DNA of 64,000 nt, taken from assembly GCA_004123355.1 (NCBI GenBank), contig SCHM01000002.1:1116001-1180000 (forward strand). Direction: 5' to 3'. The first letter of the stretch is position 1. Every line of letters starts with the position of its first letter. This document shows positions 22,634 to 34,539 of the stretch, in pieces. Source of the stretch: Amphirosellinia nigrospora. Lineage: Eukaryota; Ascomycota; Sordariomycetes; Xylariales; Xylariaceae. Under the pieces are notes generated by a model that saw only the letters and a list, made by a program, of their open reading frames with translations, did not search any database and was not told the origin of the DNA. A program made the translations under genes and the position numbers.

Positions 22634-24017
22634 TTAATTTTTCACAAAGACCTTTCCAGCAGGGCCGCTCAGCATTTCATCGGGGACAGCGACGTGGAAC
22701 CCATTTTTGTTGCTCACCCATCTCACAAAGATAGGACTTGGCTTTTGGGCATCGACGTCTGGTGTTGATTCCATTCCCGCTTGACCTTTACGATTGGTCT
22801 TCGGTGGTTGCTTCTTCAGTAGCTTGTTGATAGTTTCCATCTGTAAATTCCAGTGTCAATAAAGTGACATAGTATGAAACCCTTCTCAATAGGAGATTTA
22901 TATTTGCTGTCTTACCTTAACTTCCTCGTTGCGCTTTTCGCTGAGATTCCGCCGACGACGAGCCATCTCGGCGCGGCGCATAGACAACTCTTCGGCAGTA
23001 AAATGCTTTTTCGCTTGGACCTCTGCCATATAGTTAGCATAATAACCTATACGTCTACAGGCATATGTGACTCGCCATCAGAGAGTTTCATGAGGGCGGC
23101 ATCGCCGTTCTCTTCAAAGCGAGCCCGTTGTCGTTTCGTCATCTTAGTCAAGTCCGGAGCCTCAGCTTGACTACCATCCTCGTCGCTTCCCAGGTCGTCC
23201 TCTTCCATAGCCTCTGCTTCCTCGATCTCTTCGTCTTCGCCTTCGGCATCTTCCTCATCACCTCCGCCGACTTTGACGGTATCTTGAATTTCGTCCGCAT
23301 CGCTCTCTAACTCACTGAGCTCTTCGTCATCATCATCACTTTCTTTTACGTGCGAGGCCGTAGCCTTTGAAGCAGCCTGCTTTGTTGCTGCCCTAGATTT
23401 ACTGGCACCACTTTTCTTAGAAGATGGTTTCGAGACTTTGATGACAGGAGCTGGTGGTGGGATGATGCTCATATCCATGTCATCATCTTCGCCTTCGGCA
23501 TCTTCATCACCCTCCTCATCATCATCCCCTCTGCGTCAATGTCCATAGTGTCATCGACGACAATTTCGCCCTCGGCGTCCTCCTCATCATCGTCATCCAT
23601 CATGTCGTCGTCCTCTCCCTCGGCGTCTTCATCCTCATCTTCTTCTTCGTCGTCATCATCATCACTGGTTTCAACGACGTAGCTCTTCTTCTGGGACCGA
23701 TTCCTCTTGCCCTCAATAATTTCGCCACCGGAGAAACTTTCGCGAGCAGCCTGGCGGGCAGACTGACTAGAAGTAGCTTGACGGAGCTTGCTTGCGGGAA
23801 GCTTAACTGTGAAGTGAACATGGTGGTTAGAATCTGAGGCCGTGGAAGGAGGGCCGCGCGATATTGATGTCGCGGCGCTCTTACCCTCGGCTCGGCGTGA
23901 CGATCTCGATGCCATGATCCTGCCTGTACGACTGCTAATATGGTTGTCGCTGTCGACCATGTCAGTGATTGTCTTGTTTGCCCGTTGGGCAGCAGCGCGA
24001 CGAGGGCGAGATGCCAT
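22634..24017 (-). CDS. ies2: INO80 chromatin-remodelling complex subunit Ies2 (PAPA-1-like)
   Basis: The minus strand encodes the fungal Ies2 protein, a nuclear activator subunit of the INO80 nucleosome remodeller. Exons are 24017-23076, 23022-22916 and 22840-22634. The N half is basic (MASRPRRAAAQRANK) followed by long Asp/Glu-rich low-complexity stretches. The PAPA-1-like region begins LTKMTKRQRARFEENGDAAL and continues FTAEELSMRRAEMARRRRNL, then KMETINKLLKKQPPKTNRK. The C terminus FVRWVSNKNGFHVAVPDEML is the zinc-finger-like tail seen in the family. Intron 1 (23023-23075, 53 bases) appears to use a GC donor (ATG|GCGAGT) with a CTAAC branch; intron 2 (22841-22915) is standard. The frame shifts once near 23515 in a GGGG run, and the exon sum is one base short, matching a single lost G. 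Confidence 0.88.
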
Positions 24018-24633
24018 GTTGGCTAGTATCCCCACAAAGTGCAAAGCAAGGGATGTCTAATGATGTGAGAGATGGCGAATGCAGGCCGATGAGACTGAAC
24101 AAGTCGTCGACTTGGCTAGTCTACTGGATTGGATGGGTCTATAATGCAGAAGTGGCCTTGACGGCGATGATGCTGCCGTCGCCTTTCGATGACGTTGTGT
24201 TATGATGTATGGCCAGCTGGTTAGGTTGGTGGTGTTGTTTTTAATTGTGGCTTGTGTGAGGATGCGTGTGGGAGTAATAATGCATGTGGTTTATGTGGTG
24301 ATATGATTGATACGAGTGGGATAAGCTCTCGGGCGCGCGACCTAACCGATAGACGTGACACGACGGCCGCAGCAAACAACCGATGAGGTAGGTAGGTTGC
24401 CGTAGGGCTTATTTGATGGAAGGTTCTTTGATTGGGGCTGTGGTCTGGTCTTGGTCTCAACTGGTTCTGGACGGGGATTGGAGGAACCTTGATTAACCAC
24501 TTGGTAGGTTTCGTTGGCGACACGACAAGCAGCCTTCCTTGCCTGCTGGTTTGCTTGTACTCCTTGCACTCGTGTTCCCGTTCCCGCTCGCGCTCTACCT
24601 TCTACCTCTCCCGTCCCGACGGCTGACAGTTCA

Positions 24634-24636
<3 letters not shown>

Positions 24637-24664
<28 letters not shown>

Positions 24665-24689
24665 TGGGCTTGGGTTTGGGTTTGGGTTC
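24637..24689. repeat. Degenerating hexamer array GGGCTC to GGGTTT
   Basis: About nine tandem hexamers: GGGCTC four times, then GGGCTT twice, then GGGTTT two to three times. The change runs in one direction along the array, each step a C-to-T change in the same unit positions. Confidence 0.85.
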
Positions 24690-24821
24690 AGCAAAGGCTA
24701 TTGAATAAATATAGACAATTGACGCTGCAGGAGTAGCCTACAAAGCAACGCTTCCCAGCTAGGACCAGTCCAGCCGCATGCCGTGCGCAGCGAGGTTTCA
24801 TTGTCTATATCGGGGCAGCCC

Positions 24822-24857
24822 TTTTGATTGATTGATTGACTGATTGACTGATTGATC
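24822..24857. repeat. TGAT/TGAC tetranucleotide microsatellite
   Basis: About eight tetranucleotides, alternating TGAT and TGAC variants, ending at gattgatcc. An ordinary microsatellite in intergenic DNA. Confidence 0.85.
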
Positions 24858-26261
24858 CATGACATCCGCCCCGTCTATCACTCAAAGCGGGCGACGGTCG
24901 TCGGTGGGAAATTCGGGCTAGGTTTGAGTTTGCGCAACTGTACTAAGTTCCAGTCTGACGTTTTGTCACAGATGCAATTTACCAATCTCCCCATCCATCT
25001 CGTTCAAGCCGCATTCCTTTCACGTGGACTGGGACTTTGCGCCTCTTGGATTTCAGGGCATGCGGCAGAGACTTTTTTATCCGCTTCAATTTTGGGCAAA
25101 GAACAGACCCGAAATAGGATGGTGACGATGACAACAACGGCAATAGCAACGGCAATGACAGCAAGATTATTCGCACTTACGAGAATCGAAACGCGCTTGG
25201 TCAGACTGACGGAGCAATCTCACAGCGACTAGTAAATGGTACCGAGTACGTTGATTGGATTCGGGTGCTTTCCAGCCCCTACGATGGACAATCTCCTGGA
25301 GATGCTGGCTACCGCGATTGTCGGTGCAACGCAATACTAGGTAGAACGCAACGCTACAGTCTACACCGAGCTGCCGTTTAACGATATTCTATAGACACCG
25401 AGGAGCGAAAACTCTGTGATGCGAAAATGCTTACCTAGGTTTCTCGTCTTGGCGGTGAATCTGAGACCGATATCGTCAGCAACAAGCAGCGGCGGAACAG
25501 GACTTGTAAGTAAGGGTGGATATGCTCATTGGGCGGAAGTCTAGTGTATGGCAAGTGGTGTTCTTAGGGGCATTCGAATATAGCTACCTCTAAGTAAGTA
25601 CATACCTGAGATGGGTACTGGTAATCAATGATACAGTGATGATTGAACATTGAATTCGTTTCGACCAGGACCACTATCTTCCCAAAGGGGACGACGCGAT
25701 TTGGCCGCAGTATACTGGCTACAAGCCAAGTCACGTGTCTCTTCTGTTGAGATCAGAAAGCCCAGACATGGATCTAGATCTACAGTAGTGTGCGTTATTC
25801 ATGTGTTTCTAACTATTTTTGGTTAGTTAGATTGCTTATTCTAGCACAGCAACCTTTCTTATTCGAGGTCCAATTAGAGAGAGGAAAAGCCGCTGAACGG
25901 TTGTAAAATTTGTCTTAGATTGTATCAACTTATCACATTTTCTTTTTAAAACAATTAACTGTATAGTACGCCTTCACCTAGGTTAAGTAGGTATGGTGTA
26001 CCCACTGTCTTAGCTTCGAGAAGAAATAGGCGCTGGCGAGTATGCTGTACTGCATTACCTTTTATGGTGTATAGGTAGTACATGTACTATCCCTGCACCC
26101 CAACTCCTCGGTTGCATTTGCCGAGGCAGGTAGCTACTGATAACGGTAATCACCACCTCAACACCCTCAGTAGCGCTTCAATTTACATTGTACATCTCTT
26201 TCATTTCCACGGACCATCCGCTCCATTATCCCCCCCTATAGCTAGAGCTTCAGCCTCCACC

Positions 26262-27392
26262 ATGGCCGACTCAAAAAAGCCATCTATACCCGCGTGGCAG
26301 CAGGGCGACGCCAATACCGATGGCGCCTCCGATACCATGACTGAGCCCGATAGCATCACCTTAGAGCATGCTCGGAGGTTCCTTGACGACGAGAGCGTGA
26401 AGGCCGCGCCACCCGAAGAGAAACGAGCCTTCTTGAAAGGCAAGGGGCTTGATGATACTCAAATCACCCAGCTGCTAGATGAGCCCCGTCAAGATGACCA
26501 ATCTACTGCTCCCCAACAACTGCCGAATCTTCAGCGACGCTAGAGGATGTCAATCACGAGGCAGATGCTCGCCCCGATAGCAACGAAACGTCTTCTGCAT
26601 CCGCCGGAAGCTCTCAGGCCGTAACAAAAGCTACCCTGGCAGCTCTGCACAGCGGCTTCCTTTGCGACCGACAGTCCAGCCCCCATCATCACGTATCCCG
26701 AATTCCTCACCAAACCTCAGCGTCCACCACCCCTGATCACCCCTTCGCGCCTCGCCAACATTCTCGCCATCTCTGCGGTGTGTGGGCCCTTCTATACAGC
26801 CTCTCTGGCCTAGTTGTCAGGCCGATGGTCGATAACCTCAACGAGGCCCGCTCCGAGTATTACGAACATGTCAATGGAAAACTATCCGAGCTGGTCGAGA
26901 AGCTCGAGGCGTCGTGAGCGAGGTACCTTACAAGAATGGGAAGCCTCTAAAGTCCCATGACCGGGCTGTAGACGATAACGAGAGCATAACTAGCGATCCG
27001 ACCGAGCTCTTTCACCGTGATGTTGGCACACAGACATCACCACCTCCTTCTATCGTCGGGACCACATCTAATACCAATAGCGTAGCAACAACGAGAAGCC
27101 GGTTGATGTTCAAGTATCGCTATCGGCTATCAGCGCGTCGCTTCGAGAGTTGACGCTTATTCATACACAAAAGGCTGAGAGCAACGCCGATTTAAGATCA
27201 GCGATCGGGGGGATCCGGGATCAGGTAGACAAGCTGACATACCCGCCCGTCCAAGACTTCACGTTTGCCGGGATTGGGTATGGCCAGAGCGCGGAGCCGG
27301 ACGACGAGTTCAAAAAGACGAAAGACGCTATCCGTAGCGTCAAGGGTATCTTCTTGAGCTCCAGAAGCTTCCCTGCGGTGGCGACGAGATAG
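26262..27392 (+). CDS. pex14: Peroxisomal docking protein Pex14 (or Pex14-like Pex33)
   Basis: The start context CCACCATGG at 26262 is near-ideal. The N-terminal Pex14 domain is clear: LEHARRFLDDESVKAAPPEE followed by KRAFLKGKGLDDTQITQLL, the helix pair that docks the import receptor Pex5. Downstream come a Pro-rich piece, a probable membrane segment (LANILAISAV...LLYSLSGLVV, about 26750-26815), a coiled-coil-like region (NEARSEYYEHVNGKLSELVE), and IHTQKAESNADLRSAIGGI plus KDAIRSVKG near the end. It acts in the peroxisomal membrane as part of the matrix-protein import pore. The frame shifts near 26525, 26650-26700, 26787 (a G run), 26912 and 27105, so the protein cannot be read from one frame. 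The true C terminus is uncertain and may extend past 27392 toward 27650. Confidence 0.82.
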
Positions 27393-28753
27393 AATGTCGA
27401 ACCAACTGTCTCTGGCCCTCGATGCCAACCCGCAAACATCAACCTCTTTTAAAACGCATAAGCAATAGGCATCCTACTCCTAATCTAGCCATGACGTTAG
27501 GTATGCGAACAGGCACTATCCCAACGACAGAAGACCATTCCGGCTCCGATACCCTCTTGTCGTCCAAACCCTACGCCTCTGCCGTTGAGCGATTACAGTC
27601 GTTAGTCCAACATTGCCGTACCCAAGCTAACAGTGATGATGCGTAAGTCGGCAGAACCCTCGCACTGCAGCCTGATCGACACCGGCGCCTACGTTTCAGC
27701 GGCTACCTAGAACTAGACTTAACGAGAGCGGAGGGAAGGATACCAGGGCGTGTGAGTTTCCAGGCGTTTCCAGGCGTCACTGCAGCGGGCGAACTAACAT
27801 TTCATGAGATTGTGCCAATCAACACTGTTCCTCGTCGAAAAAAGACGACGATTACCAATACGCCTTCTCGCCCGTCGACGCTCAATACAGAGACGTCGAA
27901 ACTATAAAACAGGGATATCACGTAGCTCGCTTTTCCTCTTGTAGTCTAATTATGTATTATACGTTTAAATAGCGCCTAATATCACAGCCCCTGTTTGTCA
28001 CCCAGTTTTTAATGTTTTTATGTATCGAGTTTATTGGACCAAATATACCTAAGAGATACAGCTGACTGAAAACATGTACACATGATGACGATGTAGTAAA
28101 CCTGAGCGTTTTGAAAAGGGATACTATATACAAAAGCGACGTTGATTTTCTGAGGATATCTAATGTATCTACATACAGTTTCGCCCAGTTGCTAATTGCA
28201 ACTTCCATTCGTCACGACCTTTATATATATGCATATATAAAGCTATAATATGAATCTTGAACAAAGTGGTATATTAAAAACGCCGCTGCCTGACGATGAA
28301 AACTCTGTCTAGACATAAAGGTATCCCCAAGTAGCCTAATGCGATCCAGTCTTTGTAGTCCGGTGTATACAAGATCCCGCCCTCCGATGCGAATCTCGGC
28401 GTAAGCCTGCCCGTCCTTTCTTTATGCCTCGTTACCAAAACGCCGGTTTTCGCCCGGAAATAAAATGAAAATGAAGTAAACGGAAGGTAGGGCAGGGAGG
28501 AGGGACGATAGGGATGTTTGTGACCTAGGTCTAGACGCCATTGTGATATGCAAATTTCCGAAGTAGATCGCTAGCGATATAAACCGCGCGCCATCCTTGA
28601 CGAATATTACTGGCCTTAGGATCCGGTCCAAGGCCATGAATCTATTAAATTTTGTACGCCTCCAGTGTTTAAACGATGACATGCTCCGCCCACCTTTGTC
28701 TGGAGCAAAGCGTATGTCGTGATCAGAGATGAAATAATTTCTTCAAGTTTGGA
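27393..28753. other. Convergent intergenic region, possible Pex14 3' extension
   Basis: The left part (27422-27646) has an open frame containing AVERLQSLVQHCRTQ that could be either the frame-shifted end of Pex14 or noncoding. From 27900 on the sequence is AT-rich with no gene, and the right end is the 3' flank of PRM1. Confidence 0.35.
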
Positions 28754-30919
28754 TCATGCTGTGGTTACAGCATGAGGCGCTTGCCCGTAGGATGGGTCGA
28801 ACCCGCTCGTGTGGCTGCTAGGACGATCTTGTTCTAGATATGACGGTGCGCTATCGCTGAAAGTGTGTTTCGAAGGCGTCATTAAGATGTACATGGCGCG
28901 CATCATCGCCAGAAGTACGACGACGACGTAGATGAGCAGGAGACCCGTCGAGATGAGCGCCTGCTGGATGATCTGGTTGCGCAACCAGTTTGTGACGTGA
29001 TCGACGGCGCCCGTGATCTCGTCGGTCGTGACGGAGCTCGGTGACGCCAGGAACGTAGTGAGGCCCGAGTCGGATCCGATTGAATCCGCCGCGCCGACGG
29101 AGAAGATGTTGTTGGGAAACATGGGGAAGTTGATGTGAGCATGGTCGTGGACCCAGGTAAGCCCCTTTTGGACCGACTCGATCTTGAGCCCGAGCAGGCA
29201 GCGGACGGCTTCGAGGGCTATGTCCTTGAATACGGTGTTTCCAAATGCCAAGTTGATGCCCTTGTCGATTTCGTCCATGAACGTGTTCAAGGTGTTGTTG
29301 ACCGCAGTAGTGCCGTTTGTCACTTTGCCTAAAATATCATCGTTGATCTCGCCGCTGAATTTGAGAATGACTCCATTCGCATCGTCGGACCATTTTTGGG
29401 AGACGTTGGTCAGTGTCTGGACGACATCCTGGGCGAAGTCGCCGACTTCACTGCTCAGGGCAGGGACTTTGTTTTCGATTTCCCTAAGCAAGATCGCTTG
29501 CCAGATGCAAGAAAAGAAACCCGCCAAGGCAAGAGAGAGAACGAAGAGGGCAGGAGAGACGTCGAGTAAGCGAGAAACCAACGAGCCATTATTTTCCGCG
29601 GTTCACTCTTGCCGCCGATCTTTCTAGACGTGGCCAGGCCAACCCGAGCTGCCAGGGGAGACGAGTACATGTACCCGTAATCCAAGATATCCACGGCATG
29701 ATTGGCGAGTTCGTGCTGTCTGCGCCAACGACGCTTCTCGAGAATGTACATTGGAATACACACAGCAATAGCGAGCAAGACGAGTATGACGATCGCCGCG
29801 ATCTTCGCATCATATGCGATCTTGAATAGAGCGTCGAAGAATTTGACGAGTCCATCGTTGTCAGAACAGAAAGAGAGACTCTCTTTTTCGGCAACAGGGA
29901 ATACCTTATCATCGAAGGTCCAATTACCGTACGCTTCATTTAATCCGTCTCGAATTAAACCGAACGGTATATCCACGGCTTGTTTGGTTAAGTTCTTGAG
30001 CTCGTCGAACGTAGGGATCTTGTTGTTGAGGTCGTCCAAGCCTTGTACGAATCCGGTGGTGTCGATCTGCACGTTCTTGAGGTCGTTCATCTTATCCACG
30101 ATGGCTGATTCAAGATCTGGCTTATCTGGTAGGACGCCTCTCAGGATTAGATCTCCATCGCGTCCAAAAAGTTCCGATCTGACCTTTTCGAGATCTGGCA
30201 TGTCAAGTAACAGGCCACGCTTGATCAGATCATCATCGCGACGGAAGATCCCCCCAACCTTGTCAGCAACGTTATAGACCGTGTCAATGACTTTTTGTAT
30301 ATCATCTGCACTGCTGGCGATGCCGTCGGCAACGCCGTCGATAGCTTTGTTTATAGCGTCGGTTGTTTCTCAACGGCGACTGCTGATGCGTTGAGGCCAC
30401 CATGTACCACCATGGCAGTTAAACAGACATAAGTGTCAGTCATCATGCCGATGACAAAGAGGATCAGCTGCTCGATACCTGTAAGTATCATGTCAAGTAC
30501 GGTCATCAATGCTTGGACTGCGTTCGTGATGGTCGATGCGGTCAGTTGGTTGACCCCGACGGACAGGTAGTGTGGCATAGAAGCAAAAGCACTGCCGACA
30601 TCTTCGACCTTGGTACAAGCTGACACAGCCTTCACCTTGGCTTCGGCTAAGTTGTCGTTAAGACTTCCTATAGTGATAAGAAAGTGGACCAGCACCAGCA
30701 GGATGAGTATAGTCCATTTGTTAAACCAGACTTGAGATAACCTCGACCGTAAGCCGAGATATGGCGTAATCAGTTTGGGAGACTGTGAATCGGCTGGGCG
30801 ATGTTGTATAGGTTTCTCTGTTTTATTGACGATATTTCAAATGCATCCTGTGCATCATGGTTGAGCGAAGGAGGTACGCGGGGGAACTCCTCCTTCTCTC
30901 TCCAAGAATTAATCATCAT
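28754..30919 (-). CDS. prm1: Plasma membrane fusion protein PRM1
   Basis: Intronless minus-strand gene whose span equals 722 codons, the usual PRM1 length. PRM1 promotes plasma-membrane fusion of mating cells. The N terminus (start at 30919) contains FPRVPPSLNHDAQD, then TPYLGLRSRLSQVWFNKW before the first membrane segment. The family block SACTKVEDVGSAFASMPHYL and LTGIEQLILFVIGMMTDTYV follow. Further membrane segments are IAAIVILVLLAIAVCIPMYI, PALFVLSLALAGFFSCI and ISTGLLLIYVVVVLLAMM, giving about five in all, with extracellular helical loops and conserved cysteines between them. The tail is short and polar. The frame switches near 30810, 30360 and 29590 (the last beside a CTCTC run); the three shifts cancel, so the overall length is conserved and consensus error is likely. 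Confidence 0.92.
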
Positions 30920-33445
30920 GATAGCTAGACGTTGCTGAATCAAATATAGAAAGTTATCGCCGTGATTGAAATAGAAGAACTGAAAAGAATGACTGTGCCC
31001 AAAAGAAGCGAGCAGGGGGAGAAAAATAGAATAAAACTGATATGTTTCACGAAAACCAAAAATGGTAGAGAAGTGAAGAAGTTGAGGAGCGATGATACAG
31101 TCCTGTACCTAGGGAATACGATGTAAGATAGGTACCTGGATAGACAATGAAACGCTCAGAAAGCAGTAACCCCCCTCAAGAAGTAGATGGCAGCGAGGAA
31201 TAAAGAGACGAAGGGATCATGTCATAACCCCATTTCCAGAATGGCGGTAACTGGATGAGAATAGAAAGACGACGAACAATGACAACAGGCGCCATTGGGG
31301 GCAAGACGTGCCAATAAAAGATATATACGTGAGGCGAGCTGCCGGCCCCATAGTGGTAGACAAAGAAAGGTCTAATGACTAAATCTGAAGCAAGGCTACT
31401 CCTACGGTTCGTTATTAGGAATTCCCTTTTGTTTCGCGTGTAACTGGCCGTCGCTGCAAGGAGATAAATTTGTCCTTCAATTGCTTTGTCTACCGCCGTC
31501 GAGTGGATGAGAAGCAACTCTAGGCGCATAGACGGTCGTGTTAACTAAGCGCTGTAGCTGACCGAGGACCAATCAATTTTCTTTGTCCGCCATTTGAGGC
31601 AACTCGGCGAACAGGGGAACCTGGCAGCAACCTGTAATTCCTCGTTCTTGAGGAAGCACGGCAGGACACGCACCCAGCAGCGTTGCCCGATGTAGACTAG
31701 ACTAGATGCCATCAGGTGGATTTATAAATACCGAAGCTTGACAGAAGCCGCCATGATGGGTTGTGCTAGGCGCTGAAGTGCCCTCGTTAATTTACTTGGA
31801 TAGACAACGCTTGGGGCCCTGTGACATGTGGGCCACGCCTGGCTTGCTTAAGTGCCTTATTAGTATACCATACCTAAGCACACATGCGTTACACTACAAC
31901 TTGGAAGCGTCATTTTTTTTTTCAACAAAAAAGCAGTGTATATTGAATTACTTCAATGATTGACCTCGAACAAAATGAAGCTATTCGCAACGGCATTCAA
32001 ATTGACGTTCGTGCAGCGGCCCGCGGTCGCATTATGCAACTTGAAAATGCAACAATGTACCAACAGCATAACAAAAACGTGTTGTATGGGTCACGTATCT
32101 GAACCCATTGCCCAACTCGTCCATAGTGCCATGTCAACTTACGGCTAGCTCATGCCATGATTATAGAGCCACAATCAACTTAAAATCGACATGACTTTCT
32201 CGGGGATGTGTGAAGTTATACGATTAGTCCCCAAGATATAGAATGATGCGGAATCGAAGAATCTCAAGCACTAAAATGCAAGCCTTCTCACAGCCGACAT
32301 CAAGCACTAGGCCTTGATGGCATTTACATAAAATGTGGCCTCGGCGGTCAGCAGAATGGTTACATAGTATTGCCGATCGGCCACGATGTCTTGGCAAAAG
32401 CCATCGGGTCCTACAGCTAGCCTTAAGATGTAAGATGATTGGCTGTCAAGTTCTTGGGCGGCTACAACATCTGCCCCCTGTAGCGCGCTTCTCTTGCGGC
32501 CGACCAGTCGCTGCAATCGACGCTAACTATTATCAAACGGGCATTTTCTCCCACGGCGTTGTATCAGTCACACGACATTACACGATATCCCTAGCAACAG
32601 AGTTCGGACCCAGGTCTGCCCAGGCACTGTTATTGCCTTCGAGGCCTACATCCCTCGGTTCCACCCCCACAATTAAGGATTTACAAATGCTTGGTGTGTG
32701 GCTAAGGCGGTTATTGGTGCCTCCTCGACAAACCAAGCGCCAGGCGCGAGATTCATGATCGCTTGAATAAGAGCTGAAGCCGCATTATAAACGTAGGAGG
32801 TAGGTAGCCAACGCTTCTCTCTCATCGAGAGCGCAAAAGGCGATATGCTCGTCGCCAGACAATTGCAAACGAAGTGCCTGCGCGAGAATGCAGAATGCAA
32901 CTGGGGAGTATTTCACAGCGGGAAAGTTTACAGGGCACATCGGTAATCAACTATATCCGAGTCTCCCACAGGTTCACTATAAAGCTTTTCACTTTCAATG
33001 CATACAGAGAACGAACAGTAAAATTTATCGCGCGTGTCTCTTTATCAAGTGTCATGGAAACAATTAACAGCAGGAAGAGAGGTAGCACCAGTGTAGTGCT
33101 CCCTTCCAATAACGCCCCTCGAAGCGTAGATAGATTGAATCGAAGAAAGGCATTGACCTGCGCTTCTCTTTCTTATCCTCATCCCCTTACTTATTATACT
33201 ACATAATCAAGGCATTGTAACTCGTATTGATTCGTATAAAGTGAGAGAGTAAGAGTCCCTATCATCAAAATCACCATAATCACCATAATCACCATCACTC
33301 ACACAAATACCTACAATTTACAGCCTACAACTACATACAACATATTCACTTGTAGCCGAACTCGTGAAAGCAGCCATGTCCACTAACCTAAGTCCTACGA
33401 GTCTTCCCAAACCATCTTCACCGGCACAACAGCCATGCGAAAGAT
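30920..33445. other. Gene-free 2.5 kb upstream of PRM1
   Basis: The right part of this region is the leader of the gene at 33446 and contains ATCACCATA-type repeats at 33270-33300. Several open frames of 70-140 codons exist, but none has a recognisable domain, fungal intron signals or a convincing start. I see no transposon motif. The 30920-31200 part is the PRM1 promoter. Confidence 0.4.
33270..33300. repeat. Short ATCACCATA tandem repeat
   Basis: About three copies of a nine-base unit (atcaccata) followed by a variant, in the probable 5' leader of the gene starting at 33446 or 33376. Confidence 0.75.
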
Positions 33446-33940
33446 ATGAGGTCCAGACAGCAGCTGATCTCTCAGATATTCGCCAACGCACTGAGTCCCC
33501 AGCTCTGGACATCTGGCAGCAAACAATCCCTCGCAGACCTCGTCAACCGTCTCGAGCAAATGGGGTACTTCCGCGTATTCTTCCTACCCCATCTCGCAAC
33601 ATATGACTGGGGCTCTCACGACCGCGACCCCAGCGCGGTAGTAAACAAGGTAATGCAGCTCCGGGACTCGCCGATCTATTCTCGACCCGAGGATGAAGGC
33701 AGATGGTTCAGTGACTCGCTCGCGCGCTGGAGATGCTATATTTCTACGGAGATGGACATGCTGATCCCTCTACACGGGGAACACTTCTTGTGGTTCCCTG
33801 AGAAGACGACGCAGCGGGTTGCGTTTGCGTATGTGCTGTTCCTATTTATGTGTTTGCGCAGTGGAGACATGCCCGCGATAATGTCGCGGCTCTATATAGA
33901 TGCTCTGGGCCACCTTGGCGAGTGTGGGTGTAATCTCTAG
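33446..33940 (+). CDS. Hypothetical protein, 164 residues
   Basis: An unbroken frame with protein-like composition that I do not recognise. It reads SLADLVNRLEQMGYFRVFFL, TYDWGSHDRDPSAVVNKVMQ, RPEDEGRWFSDSLARWRCYI and a hydrophobic AYVLFLFMCL near the C terminus, so it is rich in aromatic residues and could be a small globular enzyme-like or helical protein. A second ATG at 33376 in another frame opens a Ser/Pro-rich leader (MSTNLSPTSLPKPSSP) that would join after a one-base shift near 33440; given the frequency of such shifts here, the real start may be 33376. No signal peptide. The 5' leader has a short tandem repeat. Confidence 0.55.
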   Translation: MRSRQQLISQIFANALSPQLWTSGSKQSLADLVNRLEQMGYFRVFFLPHLATYDWGSHDRDPSAVVNKVMQLRDSPIYSRPEDEGRWFSDSLARWRCYISTEMDMLIPLHGEHFLWFPEKTTQRVAFAYVLFLFMCLRSGDMPAIMSRLYIDALGHLGECGCNL

Positions 33941-34539
33941 AAACGATACTGAAATGGAAATAAAAGATTTGTAGATGAGCACTATACATCAAGAGAGACT
34001 TTAATTATGAGATCGAAAAAAGGGGGCGGGGGAGAGGTGAGATGACGGGGGTGAAGCGCAGCCAACACCGCATTCACCCCTCGATTTCACCAACTCTATC
34101 TAATTAATACTGCCTTCTACAATTATAATTATGTCCAACTACGGAGTAGCACTAATGTCTTCCGCATCCAGCATCCTCACATGTCCGCATGCTTATCTAA
34201 GTCCGCAGAATCGCGGAACGTGGAGACGGCTTTGTAATCCCGGACCATCTCACCGCCGGTCACATAACCGGCGCTGCAGTACTGGTATTTACGGGATCAA
34301 TTCACGGGCCGTGAACACAATCCGGAGAGAATCCCACGTAATGCGGAGTTTCTCATGTTTTCACTGAATCATGCTAAGGCCATGCTCTTGATAGCAATGC
34401 ATATTTATAAGCATTTCGTAGATATAAAGACAGTAGAACGGTCGTTGGTAAATAGAATGTTGGAAGTCAAGCACAAACCGCACCTCCTTGGACAATTATA
34501 ACTAGCATAAAAATCAAAAGTCATATCCAGATATTCATC
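33941..34539. promoter_or_regulatory. Intergenic spacer and SDR promoter
   Basis: About 600 bases between two genes on the same strand. It begins with a G-rich patch (aaaaaagggggcggggg near 34016) and is otherwise AT-rich. No gene is visible. Confidence 0.4.

Larger units (their letters stand above)
24018..26261. promoter_or_regulatory. Divergent intergenic region between Ies2 and Pex14, 2.2 kb, with simple repeats
   Basis: Shared upstream region of two genes transcribed away from each other. It contains two low-complexity tracts (24637-24689 and 24822-24857) and otherwise no credible gene. AT-rich sequence from 25800 to 26000 precedes the Pex14 leader. Confidence 0.45.

Noticed and set aside
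24660-24689. TTTGGG-like repeat resembling a telomere
   Set aside because: Only two to three such units, grading out of GGGCTC; fungal telomeres are usually long TTAGGG arrays at chromosome ends, and genes flank it on both sides.
31176-31529. 117-codon minus-strand open frame
   Set aside because: No family similarity, no introns and low-complexity hydrophobic stretches; likely chance.
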